DNA from: an uncultured Tateyamaria sp.
GTDB taxonomy: Bacteria; Pseudomonadota; Alphaproteobacteria; Rhodobacterales; Rhodobacteraceae
DNA length: 64,000 nucleotides
Direction of reading: 5' to 3'
Assembly (NCBI RefSeq): GCF_947503465.1
Contig: NZ_CANNDN010000004.1
Location: 140,842-204,841, forward strand
Below, piece after piece: positions 1 to 10,045 of this stretch (positions within the stretch are counted from its first letter, which is position 1; every line of letters starts with the position of its first letter). Both the position numbers and the translations under genes were made by a program. Below the pieces are notes generated by a model that saw nothing but the letters and a program-made list of their open reading frames with translations, was not told where the DNA came from and made no database searches.

Positions 1-254
1 ATCTCGTCCGTGACCTCGAGCCCGTTGCAGCCTACCAGTTCGACCTGGTTGAGAAACAGCGCCACCTTGCCCTCGAACGGGGCCTTGAGGGCGGGCGGCA
101 GCTTGCGGATCAGCGGCACCTGGCGTCGGATGATCTGCCATTCCGTGTCCGTCAGGCGCGACGCGAGCACCTCTTGCTGCCATTGGCGCTTGCGCCAGGC
201 GCGCCATGCCAGGGCGCCGCCGATAAGCGCGATGAGGCCAAGGAACCAGATCAT
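1..254 (-). CDS. mtfA: MtfA-like zinc-dependent peptidase (M90 family), N-terminal part only
   Basis: Partial gene running off the left edge; only about 84 N-terminal residues are visible. It begins with a single hydrophobic segment (IWFLGLIALIGGALAW) followed by a basic stretch and then FEGKVALFLNQVELVG and GLEVTDE, which resemble the conserved front part of MtfA/YeeI peptidases. The HExxH zinc site expected further on lies outside the window. MtfA of E. coli binds the Mlc repressor and has aminopeptidase activity; that role is family knowledge, not seen here. The start ATG overlaps the stop of the upstream LysR gene (ATGA), so the two are probably translationally coupled. Confidence 0.7.
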   Translation of the reverse strand, partial: MIWFLGLIALIGGALAWRAWRKRQWQQEVLASRLTDTEWQIIRRQVPLIRKLPPALKAPFEGKVALFLNQVELVGCNGLEVTDE

Positions 255-1126
255 GTCCGGGCCGCCTTTCTGATCCAGCGGACAAAGTCCCGCAGCGGCG
301 GGCGTTGGACCCCGGGCCGGGTGACAAGGTGATACCCCGCACCGTCAGTCGCATCCTCGTGCAGCACGCACAACCGCCCGGCGGCGATGTCCGCCTCGAC
401 AAAGGTGCGGACCGTGACGGCCACCCCCTGCCCGTCGCGCGCCCCGTCCAGCATCAGGTTGCCGGGCACCTGCGTGACGGGGCCGCGCGGCATGTCCGCG
501 CCGCCGCGCCGCGCCAGCCATTTGGAGCTTTCGGTGGTGCCCACCTCTTCCAGCCAGGGCAATGCGCCAAGGCGGGACGCGTCCGACACATCGCGCCCCG
601 TGATCAGGTCGGGGGCCGCGACCACCACCATGGACGTGGGCACGATGAGTTCATTGTCGAGCCCGTCCCACCCGCCGGTGCCATAGCGGATCGAGACGTC
701 CACGCCCCCCGGCGCCAGCGTGACCAGATCGGCGGTGGGGTTCAGGACCAGGTTGATGTCGGGGTGCTGCGCGCGGAATTCGGACAGGCGGGGCATCAGC
801 CAGGCGGCGGCAAAGCTGGGCGTCGGCGAGATATGGAGCGGGCGCGCGGCCTCTGCCCCGGTCACCATGGCGATCGCGCGGGCAATGCTGGCAAAGCCGT
901 CGCTGCATCCCTGTGCCAGGATATCCCCGTCATCCGTCAGCGTCATGGCGCGGCCCGACCGGTCAAACAGGCTGACGCCCAGATGCACTTCAAGCGCGCG
1001 CAATTGCTGGCTGATGGCGGCGTGGCTGACCGACAGGGCCTGCCCGGCCGCCACCACGCTGCCCGTGTCGACAAAGGCGGCAAAGGCGCGCACCGCGGCC
1101 AGCGGTGGAAGGTTTCGCCATTCCAT
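251..1126 (-). CDS. LysR-family transcriptional regulator (GcvA-like)
   Basis: A 291-residue LysR protein of normal family length. The N-terminus carries the LysR helix-turn-helix (about residues 8-65, including GSVVAAGQALSVSHAAISQQ and the following LGVSLFDR), and the rest is the two-lobed effector-binding domain (YGTGGWDGL, GVAVTVRTFVEADI). The start PPLAAVRAFAAF resembles the GcvA/AmpR branch. The effector is unknown. It overlaps by four bases with the downstream mtfA-like gene, so both likely form one transcript; whether it regulates that gene is inference. Confidence 0.9.
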   Translation of the reverse strand: MEWRNLPPLAAVRAFAAFVDTGSVVAAGQALSVSHAAISQQLRALEVHLGVSLFDRSGRAMTLTDDGDILAQGCSDGFASIARAIAMVTGAEAARPLHISPTPSFAAAWLMPRLSEFRAQHPDINLVLNPTADLVTLAPGGVDVSIRYGTGGWDGLDNELIVPTSMVVVAAPDLITGRDVSDASRLGALPWLEEVGTTESSKWLARRGGADMPRGPVTQVPGNLMLDGARDGQGVAVTVRTFVEADIAAGRLCVLHEDATDGAGYHLVTRPGVQRPPLRDFVRWIRKAART

Positions 1127-1225
1127 ATGTCAGCCCAACTTACACATCAGAATTCCAATTGAGTCGCATTGCGCCCTTCATTGTTCAATAAATATGCAAT
1201 AACCCCCTTGTTCAAGAGGCTCCCC

Positions 1226-1354
1226 ATGTTGGACATATATGCTCAAACTTTCATGACTGCGACCCGCAATCGCCCCTGCACCCGCGTGGCACTGCCCCGG
1301 ACCCGGTGGTGGCAGGGCAAGCGGACCAAGTGCATCGACCTGAACCGGCTATGA
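1226..1354 (+). CDS. Small basic protein coupled to the DUF6552-like gene
   Basis: A 42-residue reading frame rich in Arg, Lys and Trp in its second half (TRWWQGKRTKCIDLNRL). Two things suggest it is real: an AAGAGG ribosome-binding site six bases before the ATG, and a stop codon that overlaps the next start in the motif ATGA at 1351-1354. No family is recognised and a function cannot be stated. It could also be a leader peptide that opens the start of the next gene for ribosomes. Confidence 0.45.
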   Translation: MLDIYAQTFMTATRNRPCTRVALPRTRWWQGKRTKCIDLNRL

Positions 1355-1590
1355 TCGCGGTATTGCGGCGCTCTGCCGACACGGACACGATCAAGTGGAC
1401 AGCCTCCATCGTTCAGATCCTCGGCTACGGGGCGACGGCGATGGGGCTGACGCCCTGGAACATCTACTTTTTCCTGGTGGGCATTCTGGGTTGGTTCGTT
1501 GTCGGCTGGCGGTGGAATGACCGGGCCATCATGCTGATCCACGTCGTGGCGCTGGCCGCGATGATGGTGGGCCTAGCTGCGGGCGGGTGA
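1351..1590 (+). CDS. Small membrane protein, DUF6552-like
   Basis: A 79-residue protein with two or three membrane segments (TPWNIYFFLVGILGWFVVGW and AIMLIHVVALAAMMVGLAAG). The pattern TIKW...GYGATAMG...WNDRAIMLIH matches my recollection of the small DUF6552 family of Rhodobacterales. A longer in-frame start at 1306 exists, but 1351 is preferred because it overlaps the preceding small frame as ATGA and removes a low-complexity leader. Its 3' end overlaps the convergent ABC gene by 18 bases. Function unknown. Confidence 0.7.
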   Translation: MIAVLRRSADTDTIKWTASIVQILGYGATAMGLTPWNIYFFLVGILGWFVVGWRWNDRAIMLIHVVALAAMMVGLAAGG

Positions 1591-2550
1591 CGCGTCTCCC
1601 CCGTCGAAACTGTCCCGCAGCAACCCGTAGCGCATCCGCGCATCGGCAATGGCCCGGTAGGACCCGATCAGATCCCGGATCGGGTCCCCGATCCGTTCAA
1701 GGCCCGAGATGAACGCCACGATCACACCGACCTGCACCTCTCCCTGGATCACCAGATAGCCGCCATAGGCGATGACGCCGAAGGGGCCCAGCGCGATCAG
1801 CAGGTTGTTGATGGTTTTCATCACGTGTTTGGTCAGGACAAACTTCCTGCGCAACACCTTGATGCGGTCGGCCATGGTGACAAAGTCGTCGGGCGGATCG
1901 CGGTCGAACAGGTCCTCGTCCGGCTGGTCCACCATGAAGTCGCCAAGGTCGCGCGTTTCTTCGGCCTTGGCCTTGGCCAGGCGGTTCATGCGGGCCTGCG
2001 CGATGGGCACGATCACGAATTGCGGCAGGTAAAGCCCGATGGCAATGGCGGCAATCGCCGGTTCCACGAACACCATGTATCCCAGAACGGCGATCAGGGT
2101 ACCCGCTTGCAGCAGGGGGGCGGAAATCGCCTCGCCCGCGAAGCCGCCCAGCTTTTCCACCTCGTTTGACAGGATCGACACCACCGCGCCGCTGTCGACG
2201 CCACCGCTGTCGTCCTTCCGGTACTTGGGCGGGCACTGGTCGGTATAGATGTGGGTGTAGGTGTCTGACCGCAGCGTGCGCGTAAGGTCTGCTGACAGGT
2301 AGTCGCGCCACAGGCGGACACCGAACTTGACCGCAGCGGACGCAAGGATCGCCAGAAGGTACAGCCCACACAGAAGTGTCAGCAGGTTCAGGTCACTGTT
2401 TGCAACCGCGTCATCCAGCGCGCGGCGTTGCAATTCCAGCGGGACGGGTTGCAGAAGCGCGAGCAGCAGCGTCAGCAGGGCCAAACCGATCTGCTGGCGG
2501 CGCGCGTGGGACAGGATGTAGCGATAGAGTGACCTGGGCATGGGGCGCAC
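1573..2550 (-). CDS. ABC transporter transmembrane domain protein lacking an ATPase domain
   Basis: A 325-residue protein with the six-helix exporter-type ABC membrane domain (helices near QIGLALLTLLLALLQPVPLE, LLTLLCGLYLLAILASA, LLQAGTLIAVLGYMVF, AIAAIAIGLYLPQFVIV, NNLLIALGPFGVIAYGG and VGVIVAFISGLERIGDP). It ends shortly after the last helix: no Walker A, signature or Walker B motif follows, and the next gene on this strand is the yej ATPase of another system. Family exporters normally carry the ATPase in the same chain. It may use an ATPase encoded elsewhere or be a non-pumping relic; the frame is open with no sign of decay. Confidence 0.8.
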   Translation of the reverse strand: MRPMPRSLYRYILSHARRQQIGLALLTLLLALLQPVPLELQRRALDDAVANSDLNLLTLLCGLYLLAILASAAVKFGVRLWRDYLSADLTRTLRSDTYTHIYTDQCPPKYRKDDSGGVDSGAVVSILSNEVEKLGGFAGEAISAPLLQAGTLIAVLGYMVFVEPAIAAIAIGLYLPQFVIVPIAQARMNRLAKAKAEETRDLGDFMVDQPDEDLFDRDPPDDFVTMADRIKVLRRKFVLTKHVMKTINNLLIALGPFGVIAYGGYLVIQGEVQVGVIVAFISGLERIGDPIRDLIGSYRAIADARMRYGLLRDSFDGGDASPARS

Positions 2551-2572
2551 CTAGCGCTCCGTACGGCTTCGC

Positions 2573-4150
2573 CTAGTGCGTGGCTTGCAACAACAGGCGG
2601 GTATAATCCGTCTGGGGCCGTTCAAACAGATCCTCTGCCGCGCCCTGTTCGACCACATCGCCCTGTTTCATCACCAGCACCTTGTGGCTCATGGCGCGCA
2701 CGACCTTCAGGTCGTGGCTGATGAACAGGAAGGCCAGGCCGTATTTCTGCTGCAACCCGCGCAAGAGTTCCACGATCTGCACCTGCACCGTCATGTCGAG
2801 GGCCGAGGTCGGTTCATCCAGCACCACCAGCTTGGGCCGCAGCACCATGGCGCGCGCAATCGCGATGCGCTGGCGCTGGCCGCCCGAAAATTCGTGCGGG
2901 TAGCGGTCCATCGTGGTGGGATCAAGGCCCACTTCGCTCATCACTTCGGCCACGACCTCGCGCGCGCTGCGCCCGTCGTCGATGCCGTGCACGCCCAACC
3001 CCTCGGCAATGATCTGCATGGCCGTCATACGGGGTGACAGCGACCCGAACGGGTCCTGGAACACAATCTGCATGTCCTTGCGCAGGCGGCGCAGTTCGCG
3101 CACCGACCATGCGCGAATGTCCTGCCCCATGTAGACAATCCGCCCCTCGGACGAGATCAGGCGCATGATCGCCAGCGCCAGGGTCGTCTTGCCCGAGCCG
3201 GATTCGCCCACGATGCCCACGGTTTCGCCCGCATGCACCTGAATGGTGGCGTCATTCACGGCCTTCACGTGCCCCACCGTCCTGCGCAACAGGCCCGCAG
3301 TGATCGGGAACCAGACCTTGAGGTTCGCGGTTTCCGCCACCAGTTCGGCATTGTCCGGCACCGGCGCCGGCTGGCCCGTGGGTTCGGCACTCAGCAGTTT
3401 CTGGGTATAGGGGTGCTTGGGCGCGTCAAAGATATCCTTGGTCGGACCGGTTTCCACGATCAGACCGTGCTGCATGACACAGACCCGGTCGGCAATCCGC
3501 CGCACGATGCCCAGATCGTGGGTGATGAACAGCAGTCCCATGTCCTCTTGCGCCTTCAGGTCGGCCAGAAGGTCAAGGATTTGCGCCTGGATGGTCACAT
3601 CCAGCGCTGTGGTCGGTTCATCGGCAATCAGGATGTCGGGCTTGTTCGCCAGCGCCATGGCAATCATCACCCGCTGGCGCTGTCCGCCGGACAGTTGGTG
3701 GGGGTACGCGTTCAGGCGGCTTTCCGCATCGCGGATGCCAACCTTGTCCAACAATTCGAGCACACGCCCGCGCGCATCTTCACCGACGATGCCCTGATGC
3801 AGGGCCAGGCTTTCGCCCAATTGCTTGGCGATCGTGTGCAGCGGGTTCAGCGACGTCATCGGTTCCTGAAAGATGAACGAGATGTCGTTGCCGCGCACCT
3901 TGCGCAAGAGCCGGTCATCGGCCCCGATCATTTCCTGCCCGTCATAGGTGACGGAGCCGGACACTTCGGCGCTGTCGCCCAACAGCGATACGGTGGACAG
4001 GGCCGACACGGACTTGCCCGACCCGGATTCGCCCACCAGCGCGACAGTTTCGCCGCGGTCCACATGGAAGGACACCCCCTTGACCGCTTCGGTCAATTGG
4101 CCGTCCTGTCGGAAGCCGACACGCAGGTCATTCACTTGGAGAAGCGCCAT
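2573..4150 (-). CDS. yejF: Peptide ABC importer, duplicated ATPase YejF
   Basis: A 525-residue protein with two full ABC ATPase halves. Each half has a Walker A (GESGSGKS near residue 40, GESGSGKT in the second half), an LSGGQRQR or FSGGQRQR signature, and a Walker B ([24 protein letters not shown]). This fused form is typical of YejF, which energises the YejABEF importer for peptides, including antimicrobial peptides and microcin C in E. coli. It is the last gene of the yejA-B-E-F operon; its ATG overlaps the yejE stop by one base (TAATG), so translation is probably coupled. The product acts on the cytoplasmic side of the inner membrane. Confidence 0.93.
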   Translation of the reverse strand: MALLQVNDLRVGFRQDGQLTEAVKGVSFHVDRGETVALVGESGSGKSVSALSTVSLLGDSAEVSGSVTYDGQEMIGADDRLLRKVRGNDISFIFQEPMTSLNPLHTIAKQLGESLALHQGIVGEDARGRVLELLDKVGIRDAESRLNAYPHQLSGGQRQRVMIAMALANKPDILIADEPTTALDVTIQAQILDLLADLKAQEDMGLLFITHDLGIVRRIADRVCVMQHGLIVETGPTKDIFDAPKHPYTQKLLSAEPTGQPAPVPDNAELVAETANLKVWFPITAGLLRRTVGHVKAVNDATIQVHAGETVGIVGESGSGKTTLALAIMRLISSEGRIVYMGQDIRAWSVRELRRLRKDMQIVFQDPFGSLSPRMTAMQIIAEGLGVHGIDDGRSAREVVAEVMSEVGLDPTTMDRYPHEFSGGQRQRIAIARAMVLRPKLVVLDEPTSALDMTVQVQIVELLRGLQQKYGLAFLFISHDLKVVRAMSHKVLVMKQGDVVEQGAAEDLFERPQTDYTRLLLQATH

Positions 4151-5328
4151 TACGAGAACGTCTTTCTTGGGTCGAACGCGTCGCGGATGCCCTCGAAGAT
4201 AAAAATCAGCAGGCTGAGCATGATGGCGAACACGGTAAAGGCGGTGAAGGCCAGCCAGGGGGCTTGCAGGTTCTGCTTGGCCTGCAAGGTCAGTTCCCCC
4301 AGCGACGGGGCCGAAGACGGCAGGCCAAAGCCGAGGAAGTCGAGGACCGCAAGCGACGAGATGGTGCCGGTGATGATGAAGGGCAGCATCGTCAGCGTCG
4401 CCACCATGGCATTGGGCAGCATGTGCCGGAACATGATGGTCAGGTTGCTGACGCCCAGGGCCCGTGCCGCACGCACATATTCAAGGTTGCGCGCGCGCAG
4501 GAATTCGGCGCGCACCACGCCCACAAGGCCCGTCCAGCCAAACAGGATCAGCAGGAAGACAAGCAGCCAGAAACTGCGCCCCAGGATCGCGAACATGATG
4601 ATGATCACGTAAAGGCTGGGCGTCGAGGACCAGATTTCGATAATGCGTTGAAAGATCAGGTCCGTGCGCCCGCCAAAATACCCCTGCACCGCGCCCGCGA
4701 TGATGCCGACGAGGGCCGACGCGCCCGTCACGACAAGCGTGAACAGGACCGACAGGCGGAAGCCGTGGATCACACGGGCCAGCACATCGCGCTTGGTCCC
4801 ATCCGTACCCAGCAGGTTTTCCCCGTTGGGCGGCAGCGGCGCCGCACCGGGCCGGTCCACCGCAGTGTCAAAGCTGTAGGGAATGAGCGGCCAGATGGTC
4901 CACCCCTTGGTGATCGCCGCGCCATCGACCTCGCCGTCCTGCGCATCGGCAATCACGCCCTCGGGGTCGTCAAAACAGCTCTCCAACCCGCCGGACACGA
5001 TCAGGCATTCCACCTCGGGATCGCGATAGCTGGCTTCGGTCCGGAAGTCCCCGCCAAAGGCGGTTTCGGGATAGAAGTTCCAGATCGGCGTGTAGAGTTC
5101 ACCCTGGTATCGCACAAGGATCGGTTTGTCGTAGGCGATGAATTCGGCCATCAGCGACAGACCGAACAGGATTGAGAAAATCCAGAGCGACCAATACGCG
5201 CGGCGGTTCTTCTTGAAGTTCCGCCAGCGGCGGTGGTTCAGGGGCGACAGCGAAAAGAACGGGCGCCGTGGGGCCGGAGCGGCCGCAGGCGTCGGTTCCA
5301 CCTCGATGACGGGGTCCGGCATGGCCAT
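4150..5328 (-). CDS. yejE: Peptide ABC importer permease YejE
   Basis: A 392-residue inner-membrane permease of the DppC/OppC type. A basic cytoplasmic N-terminus (NHRRWRNFKKNRRAYWSLW) leads into a first helix, followed by a periplasmic loop and a five-helix permease core. The core carries the EAA-type loop (ARALGVSNLTIMFRHMLPNA) that contacts the ATPase. Length and the NLLGTDGTKRDVLARV box fit YejE. The ATG overlaps the yejB stop (TGATG) and the stop overlaps yejF, giving a tightly coupled operon. Confidence 0.93.
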   Translation of the reverse strand: MAMPDPVIEVEPTPAAAPAPRRPFFSLSPLNHRRWRNFKKNRRAYWSLWIFSILFGLSLMAEFIAYDKPILVRYQGELYTPIWNFYPETAFGGDFRTEASYRDPEVECLIVSGGLESCFDDPEGVIADAQDGEVDGAAITKGWTIWPLIPYSFDTAVDRPGAAPLPPNGENLLGTDGTKRDVLARVIHGFRLSVLFTLVVTGASALVGIIAGAVQGYFGGRTDLIFQRIIEIWSSTPSLYVIIIMFAILGRSFWLLVFLLILFGWTGLVGVVRAEFLRARNLEYVRAARALGVSNLTIMFRHMLPNAMVATLTMLPFIITGTISSLAVLDFLGFGLPSSAPSLGELTLQAKQNLQAPWLAFTAFTVFAIMLSLLIFIFEGIRDAFDPRKTFS

Positions 5329-6419
5329 CAGCCTTCCCTCCGCTCAAAGTCGATGCGGGGGTCCACCAGCACATACATCAGGTCCGAGATGATCCCGACC
5401 AGCAGGCCCATGAGGCCAAAGATGTACAAGGTGCCGAAGACGATGGGATAATCCCGCGCCACCGCCGCCTCGAACCCGAGCCGCCCGAGGCCATCGAGCG
5501 AAAAGATCGTTTCGATGATCAGCGAACCGCCAAAGAAGACGCCGATGAACACCGCCGGAAAGCCCGCGATCACGATCAGCATCGCGTTGCGGAACACGTG
5601 GCCATACAGCACCCGGCGCTCTGACAACCCTTTGGCCCGGGCGGTCATCACGTAGAGCTTCTTGATCTCGTCCAGAAAGCTGTTCTTGGTCAGCAGCGTG
5701 AGCGTGGCAAAGGCCCCGATGGTTCCGGCCAGCACGGGCAACGTGATGTGCCAGAAATAGTCCAGCACTTTGCCCACCGTCGTCAGGTCATCGAAATTGT
5801 CCGAGGTGAGGCCCCGCAGCGGGAAGATCTGGTAATAACTGCCCCCCGCGAACAGAACCAGCAGGAGGATCGCAAACAGGAACCCCGGAATGGCATAGGC
5901 CGCGATGATCGCGCCCGATGTCCAGGTGTCAAAGGGCGTGCCGTCCTTGACCGCCTTGCGGATGCCCAGCGGGATCGACACGAGATAGGCAATCAGTGTG
6001 GACCACAGCCCCAGCGATATGGACACCGGCAGCTTTTCGATCACAAGGTCCACGACCCCGATACTTCGGAAATAGCTTTCGCCGAAGTCGAAGCGCGCAT
6101 AATTCCACACCATGTTGAGGAACCGCTGCACCGGTGGTTTGTCAAAGCCGAATTCGCGTTCCAGTTCCGCGATGAATTCGGGTGGCAGTCCGCGCGCGCC
6201 CACATAGGTGCTGTCAGACGCGGTATTGAGTTCGTCGGCCCCTGCATCATTGTTGCCGCCGGCAAAGCCGCCAAAGACGTCCCCGCCCCCCTGTGCCCGC
6301 GCGATGGCCTGTTCGACAGGGCCGCCGGGGACAAACTGTGTCAGGGTAAAGTTGACCAGCAGGATGCCCAGTAGGGTCGGTATGACCAACAGCAGCCTGC
6401 GCAGGATGTAGGGGCCCAT
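5328..6419 (-). CDS. yejB: Peptide ABC importer permease YejB
   Basis: A 363-residue permease of the DppB/OppB type. It starts with the characteristic [20 protein letters not shown] first helix and [15 protein letters not shown], has a large periplasmic loop with an insert (residues about 45-75, rich in Gly/Asp/Asn), and ends with the permease core including the ATPase-contact loop ([20 protein letters not shown]). It forms the membrane channel with YejE. It lies four bases after yejA in the same operon. Confidence 0.93.
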   Translation of the reverse strand: MGPYILRRLLLVIPTLLGILLVNFTLTQFVPGGPVEQAIARAQGGGDVFGGFAGGNNDAGADELNTASDSTYVGARGLPPEFIAELEREFGFDKPPVQRFLNMVWNYARFDFGESYFRSIGVVDLVIEKLPVSISLGLWSTLIAYLVSIPLGIRKAVKDGTPFDTWTSGAIIAAYAIPGFLFAILLLVLFAGGSYYQIFPLRGLTSDNFDDLTTVGKVLDYFWHITLPVLAGTIGAFATLTLLTKNSFLDEIKKLYVMTARAKGLSERRVLYGHVFRNAMLIVIAGFPAVFIGVFFGGSLIIETIFSLDGLGRLGFEAAVARDYPIVFGTLYIFGLMGLLVGIISDLMYVLVDPRIDFERREG

Positions 6420-6423
6420 CGGC

Positions 6424-8376
6424 TTACCTCAGCGCGCCAGAGGACCGTAGGGCGGCGGCCTTGTCTGCGTTCGACCACCAGAAATCCAGATAGCCAAGGT
6501 TGTAGGGCGGGATTTCTTCGGGGTGCTCGTACATGTCGTAGTAGGCCACCCAATGGCTGGGGTTGTACCAGACCGGCACCATGAAGAATTCATACCGCAG
6601 CGCCCGGTCCAGCGCCATCAGGGCAGCCTCTTCTTCCTCGCGGGTTTCGGCCCGCAGGGATGCCTCGATGATGGCGTCGACCAGCGGGCTGGCCAGATTG
6701 GCCGGGTTGAACAGCGAAAAGTCCGCGTTTTCCGAGCCATAGCGCTGCAGAAGCCCCGTGCCGGTGCCCTGAAAGGCCGCATAGGCATCATAAAGCAGGT
6801 CATAATCGCGGTCGCGTTCCCGCGACGTGAATTGCGAGGAATCGACCCGTTCCAGCGTGATGTCGATGCCCATGTCGGACACGTTGGACACGAAATTCTC
6901 CATCACCCCTGTCAGGGTCGGAGAGGCGGAGCTGTTGAACAGGTAATTCAGCTTGAGTGTTTCACCGGCGGCGTTGCGGCGGAGGCCGTCATCGCCCACG
7001 TCCCAGCCCGCATCGTCCAGCAAGCGCATGGCGCGGCGCAGGTTGCGACGGTCGCGCAAGGTGTCCGCGTTGGAGGTGTGCGGCATCACGGCCGGTTCCG
7101 TCATCATGTCTTCGGGCACCAGATCGCCCAGCGATTGCAGCAACTCCAGTTCCAGACCCTGCGGCGCGTCACCGGCCATCAGCGGCGTATCCTGCGTGAA
7201 CGACGCGCGTTGCGAGAAGAGGCCGTATTGCAGGCTTTCGTTGGTCCATTCGAAGTTGTAGCCAAGCGCCACGGCCTGTCGCACCCGCTTGTCCTTCAGG
7301 TTTTCGGACGCGAGGTTGAAGACGATGCCCGTGGGCGACGGCGGGGAGCCGTTTGGCAGTTCCTTTTTCACCACCGACCCGTTCTGCACCTTGGGAAAGT
7401 TGTATTGCGTGGCCCAGATGCGGCTGTCGCCTTCGGCGCGGAACGTGTATTCGCCTGCCTTGAACGCCTCGAACGACGCGGCGCTGTCGCCGAACATCTC
7501 GACCCGCAGCCTGTCAAAATTGTTGCGGCCCACGTTGAAGGGCAGATCGTTGCCCCAATAGTCCGGGTTCCGCTTCAGCACGATCCGACGCGAGATATCC
7601 ACGTCATCAACCATGTACGCACCCGATCCCGGCGGGATATCCAGACGGCTTTCGTTCAGCTTGGCGCCGGTTTCATCGTACCACTTTTTCGACCATGCAG
7701 GCACGCCACCCACCTGTTCAATCAGCGACCGACGCGAGATACCGTCGGCGAAGTAGAACTTGATGGTGTAGTCGTCGATCACCTCGACCTTGGGGATGCG
7801 CTTGCGCACCGCGTCGGCATAGGATTTCAGGCCCTGATCCAGCAGCAGGTTGTGCGAAAAGGCGATGTCATGCGCGGTGACCGGGCTGCCATCGGAAAAC
7901 CGGGCCTCGGGGCGCATGTAGAAGGTGACCCAGGATTTGTCTTCGGGGTATTCAAGGCGCTCGCACAGCAGGCAGTAATATTCGGAATACACATCCGCGG
8001 GGGCCGCGCCGCCGCCCGGTGCCTCGCCCAGCAGGCTTTCATACATCCAGACCGAAAACGCATGGGCCCGGCCCTGGCGGGCATAGGGGTTCATGGAATC
8101 GAGCGTGCCGACAAAGGCAATCGCCATCTCGCCGCCCTTGGGGGCATCGGGGTTCACATAGTCGAAATGTGGATAATCGGCGGGATAGGTCAGATCGCCA
8201 TAAAACGAATAGCCATGCGAAGACGTGATGTTTTCGTGCCCATCGGCCTTCGCGATGCCGGACCAGGCCAGCGTTGCAATCAGGCCCAGGGCCCCCAGAC
8301 CGCCCCACAACAGGTTTTTGTTTCGTTCCGCTTTCACACGGGCCTGTGCGGTTTGGCGTTTGGGGGTCTGTCGCAT
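6424..8376 (-). CDS. yejA: Peptide ABC importer, periplasmic binding protein YejA
   Basis: A 650-residue extracellular solute-binding protein of family 5. The N-terminus is basic, then has a hydrophobic export segment ([20 protein letters not shown]) and a likely cleavage site AKA before DG. The mature part shows family-5 features: [36 protein letters not shown] and [13 protein letters not shown]. It should capture oligopeptides in the periplasm and deliver them to YejBE. It is the first gene of the operon, with about 190 non-coding bases upstream that must hold the promoter. Confidence 0.92.
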   Translation of the reverse strand: MRQTPKRQTAQARVKAERNKNLLWGGLGALGLIATLAWSGIAKADGHENITSSHGYSFYGDLTYPADYPHFDYVNPDAPKGGEMAIAFVGTLDSMNPYARQGRAHAFSVWMYESLLGEAPGGGAAPADVYSEYYCLLCERLEYPEDKSWVTFYMRPEARFSDGSPVTAHDIAFSHNLLLDQGLKSYADAVRKRIPKVEVIDDYTIKFYFADGISRRSLIEQVGGVPAWSKKWYDETGAKLNESRLDIPPGSGAYMVDDVDISRRIVLKRNPDYWGNDLPFNVGRNNFDRLRVEMFGDSAASFEAFKAGEYTFRAEGDSRIWATQYNFPKVQNGSVVKKELPNGSPPSPTGIVFNLASENLKDKRVRQAVALGYNFEWTNESLQYGLFSQRASFTQDTPLMAGDAPQGLELELLQSLGDLVPEDMMTEPAVMPHTSNADTLRDRRNLRRAMRLLDDAGWDVGDDGLRRNAAGETLKLNYLFNSSASPTLTGVMENFVSNVSDMGIDITLERVDSSQFTSRERDRDYDLLYDAYAAFQGTGTGLLQRYGSENADFSLFNPANLASPLVDAIIEASLRAETREEEEAALMALDRALRYEFFMVPVWYNPSHWVAYYDMYEHPEEIPPYNLGYLDFWWSNADKAAALRSSGALR

Positions 8377-8511
8377 GGAAATCCTCCGGTGGGTGGCATT
8401 CAGGGCCGTCTTGTCATTGGAAATAAGCTAAATGCGCAGCACGCCAATATGCAATCGCAGAATCCCCTGTCACGATCCCTTGCATGTGAGGCTGTTGTAA
8501 CATTTGGCACG

Positions 8512-8543
8512 AAAAAAGCCGCGGGCAAGGCGCGCGCGGCTTT
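8512..8543 (-). terminator. Rho-independent terminator after the cytochrome c gene
   Basis: Read on the minus strand, AAAGCCGCG (8543-8535) and CGCGGCTTT (8523-8515) form a nine-pair stem with an 11-base loop, and the run of A at 8512-8517 becomes six U. It lies about 25 bases beyond the stop of the cytochrome gene and separates it from the yej operon. Confidence 0.8.
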
Positions 8544-8566
8544 CATCATGCAGGATTTTGAAAGGA

Positions 8567-9073
8567 TCAGTTGCCGATGCTGTCCAGATAGGCAATCAGG
8601 TTGGCCCGATCCTCGACATCGCGCAGCCCGTTATAGCCCATGGATGTGCCCGGGGCCCAACCGCGCGGATTTTCAAGGAACGCGTTCAGGTTTTCAGGCG
8701 ACCAGACGTCGGCCACCTCGTTCAGTGCACCGGAATACGACCCGTAGTCCGTGGACCCGACATCGCGCCCGACCACGGCATAAAGGTGCGGGCCAACAGC
8801 GTTCTCGCCGTCTTCCAGCTTGTGACAGGCGCTGCACTGGCGGAACACGCGCTGGCCTGCGCTTGCATCTGCTGCCGCAAACACATCGGCAAAGGCCACT
8901 TCAACCGTTTCCTCGGCTTCCTCGTCATCGGCACCGGTATCAACGACATAGGCCTGCTCTTTGCCGCCGCTGACGTGATACAGTTCTTCCGCGGCCCACT
9001 GGCCCAGCAAAAGCACCAGCAGCGCGCCACACAGGCTGGCCGCAATCTTGGTAAAGGTCATGGTGTCGAGCAT
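8567..9073 (-). CDS. Membrane-anchored class I cytochrome c (CycM/CycY-like)
   Basis: A 168-residue protein with one N-terminal membrane anchor (about residues 9-27, no clear cleavage site), an acidic linker (DTGADDEEAEETVEV), and a mono-haem domain with the haem site C80-S-A-C83-H84 and a probable Met145 axial ligand in PGTSMGYNG. Cytochromes of this layout carry electrons from the bc1 complex to terminal oxidases in alphaproteobacteria. A longer frame reaches 9142, but the ATG at 9073 removes an unlikely Arg/Pro-rich leader. It is divergent from pheA. Confidence 0.9.
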   Translation of the reverse strand: MLDTMTFTKIAASLCGALLVLLLGQWAAEELYHVSGGKEQAYVVDTGADDEEAEETVEVAFADVFAAADASAGQRVFRQCSACHKLEDGENAVGPHLYAVVGRDVGSTDYGSYSGALNEVADVWSPENLNAFLENPRGWAPGTSMGYNGLRDVEDRANLIAYLDSIGN

Positions 9074-9210
9074 TGGCTTGCGATTCCGTGGCTTTTGTTG
9101 TCGTTCCGGCGGGTATCTACGGCTTCCCCTTGGTACTGGCAAGGTATAGATACCGCGACCAATCGCCCTGCCTGACCTTCCGGGCGCGGGCCGGGAGCAG
9201 AGGACGAACT

Positions 9211-10041
9211 ATGCCAACACGGATTGCGTTCCAGGGTGATTTGGGCGCGTACGGCCACGAAGCGGTTCTGAAGGCCCGTCCCGAAGCAACACCTGTCCCG
9301 TGCCACGCCTTCGAAGATGTCATTGCCGCGGTGCGCGGCGGTGATGCGGACATGGCGATGCTGCCGGTTGAGAACACGACATATGGCCGGGTGGCCGACA
9401 TCCACCGGCTGCTGCCCCAAAGCGGTCTGCATATCGTGGACGAGGCATTTGTGCGGGTGCGTATCGCGCTGATGGCCATGCCCGGACAGGACCTGTCCGA
9501 TATCAGATTGGTGCGGGCCCATCCCGTACTGATCCCGCAGGCGCGCGCCTATCTGGACGCCAACGGCATCGCCGCCGAAGCGGCCCCCGACAGCGCAGGG
9601 GCCGCCGCGGCCATTTCCGCCGCCCAAGAGATGGGCGTGGGCGCGCTGGCCTCGGCAGTGGCGGGTGACATTTACGGTCTGACCGTTCTGGCCCGCGATA
9701 TCGAGGATCAGGGCCACAACACGACCCGTTTTCTGCTCATGTCGCCGGACCAGGACCGCGCGCGGCGGGCCGACACGATGATCACCACCTTCGTGTTCGA
9801 GGTGCGCAACATTCCGGCCGCCCTGTACAAGGCCATGGGCGGTTTCGCGACCAACGGTGTGAACATGACCAAGCTGGAAAGCTATATGGTGGGCGGGGCG
9901 TTCACGGCGACCCAGTTCTATGCCGATGTCGAAGGGCATCCCGATGACCCGGCGCTGGCCCGTGCACTGGAAGAACTGGATTACTTCACCAACCGGCTGG
10001 ATATCCTGGGCGTCTACCCGGCTGCGGCCAAGCGCGACTGA
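9211..10041 (+). CDS. pheA: Prephenate dehydratase
   Basis: A 276-residue prephenate dehydratase without a chorismate mutase domain. The catalytic domain opens with RIAFQGDLGAYGHEA and contains the substrate-binding signature around NTTRFLLMSP; the C-terminal ACT domain (about residues 190-270, FEVRNIPAALYKAMGGFATN and KLESYMVGG) normally senses phenylalanine. It converts prephenate to phenylpyruvate in phenylalanine synthesis. The ATG at 9211 is chosen over upstream in-frame codons because the family alignment begins there. It is divergent from the cytochrome c gene. Confidence 0.94.
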   Translation: MPTRIAFQGDLGAYGHEAVLKARPEATPVPCHAFEDVIAAVRGGDADMAMLPVENTTYGRVADIHRLLPQSGLHIVDEAFVRVRIALMAMPGQDLSDIRLVRAHPVLIPQARAYLDANGIAAEAAPDSAGAAAAISAAQEMGVGALASAVAGDIYGLTVLARDIEDQGHNTTRFLLMSPDQDRARRADTMITTFVFEVRNIPAALYKAMGGFATNGVNMTKLESYMVGGAFTATQFYADVEGHPDDPALARALEELDYFTNRLDILGVYPAAAKRD

Positions 10042-10045
10042 TCGG

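Noticed and set aside
305..1162. Long plus-strand open frames across the LysR gene
   Set aside because: They are the mirror frames of a clear LysR protein; high GC keeps antisense frames open. Composition (Arg/Gly/His-rich) is not protein-like.
6523..8973. An 816-codon plus-strand frame antisense to yejA and the cytochrome gene
   Set aside because: It is a shadow of YejA and spans two unrelated genes on the other strand, including their terminator; no family signature was found.
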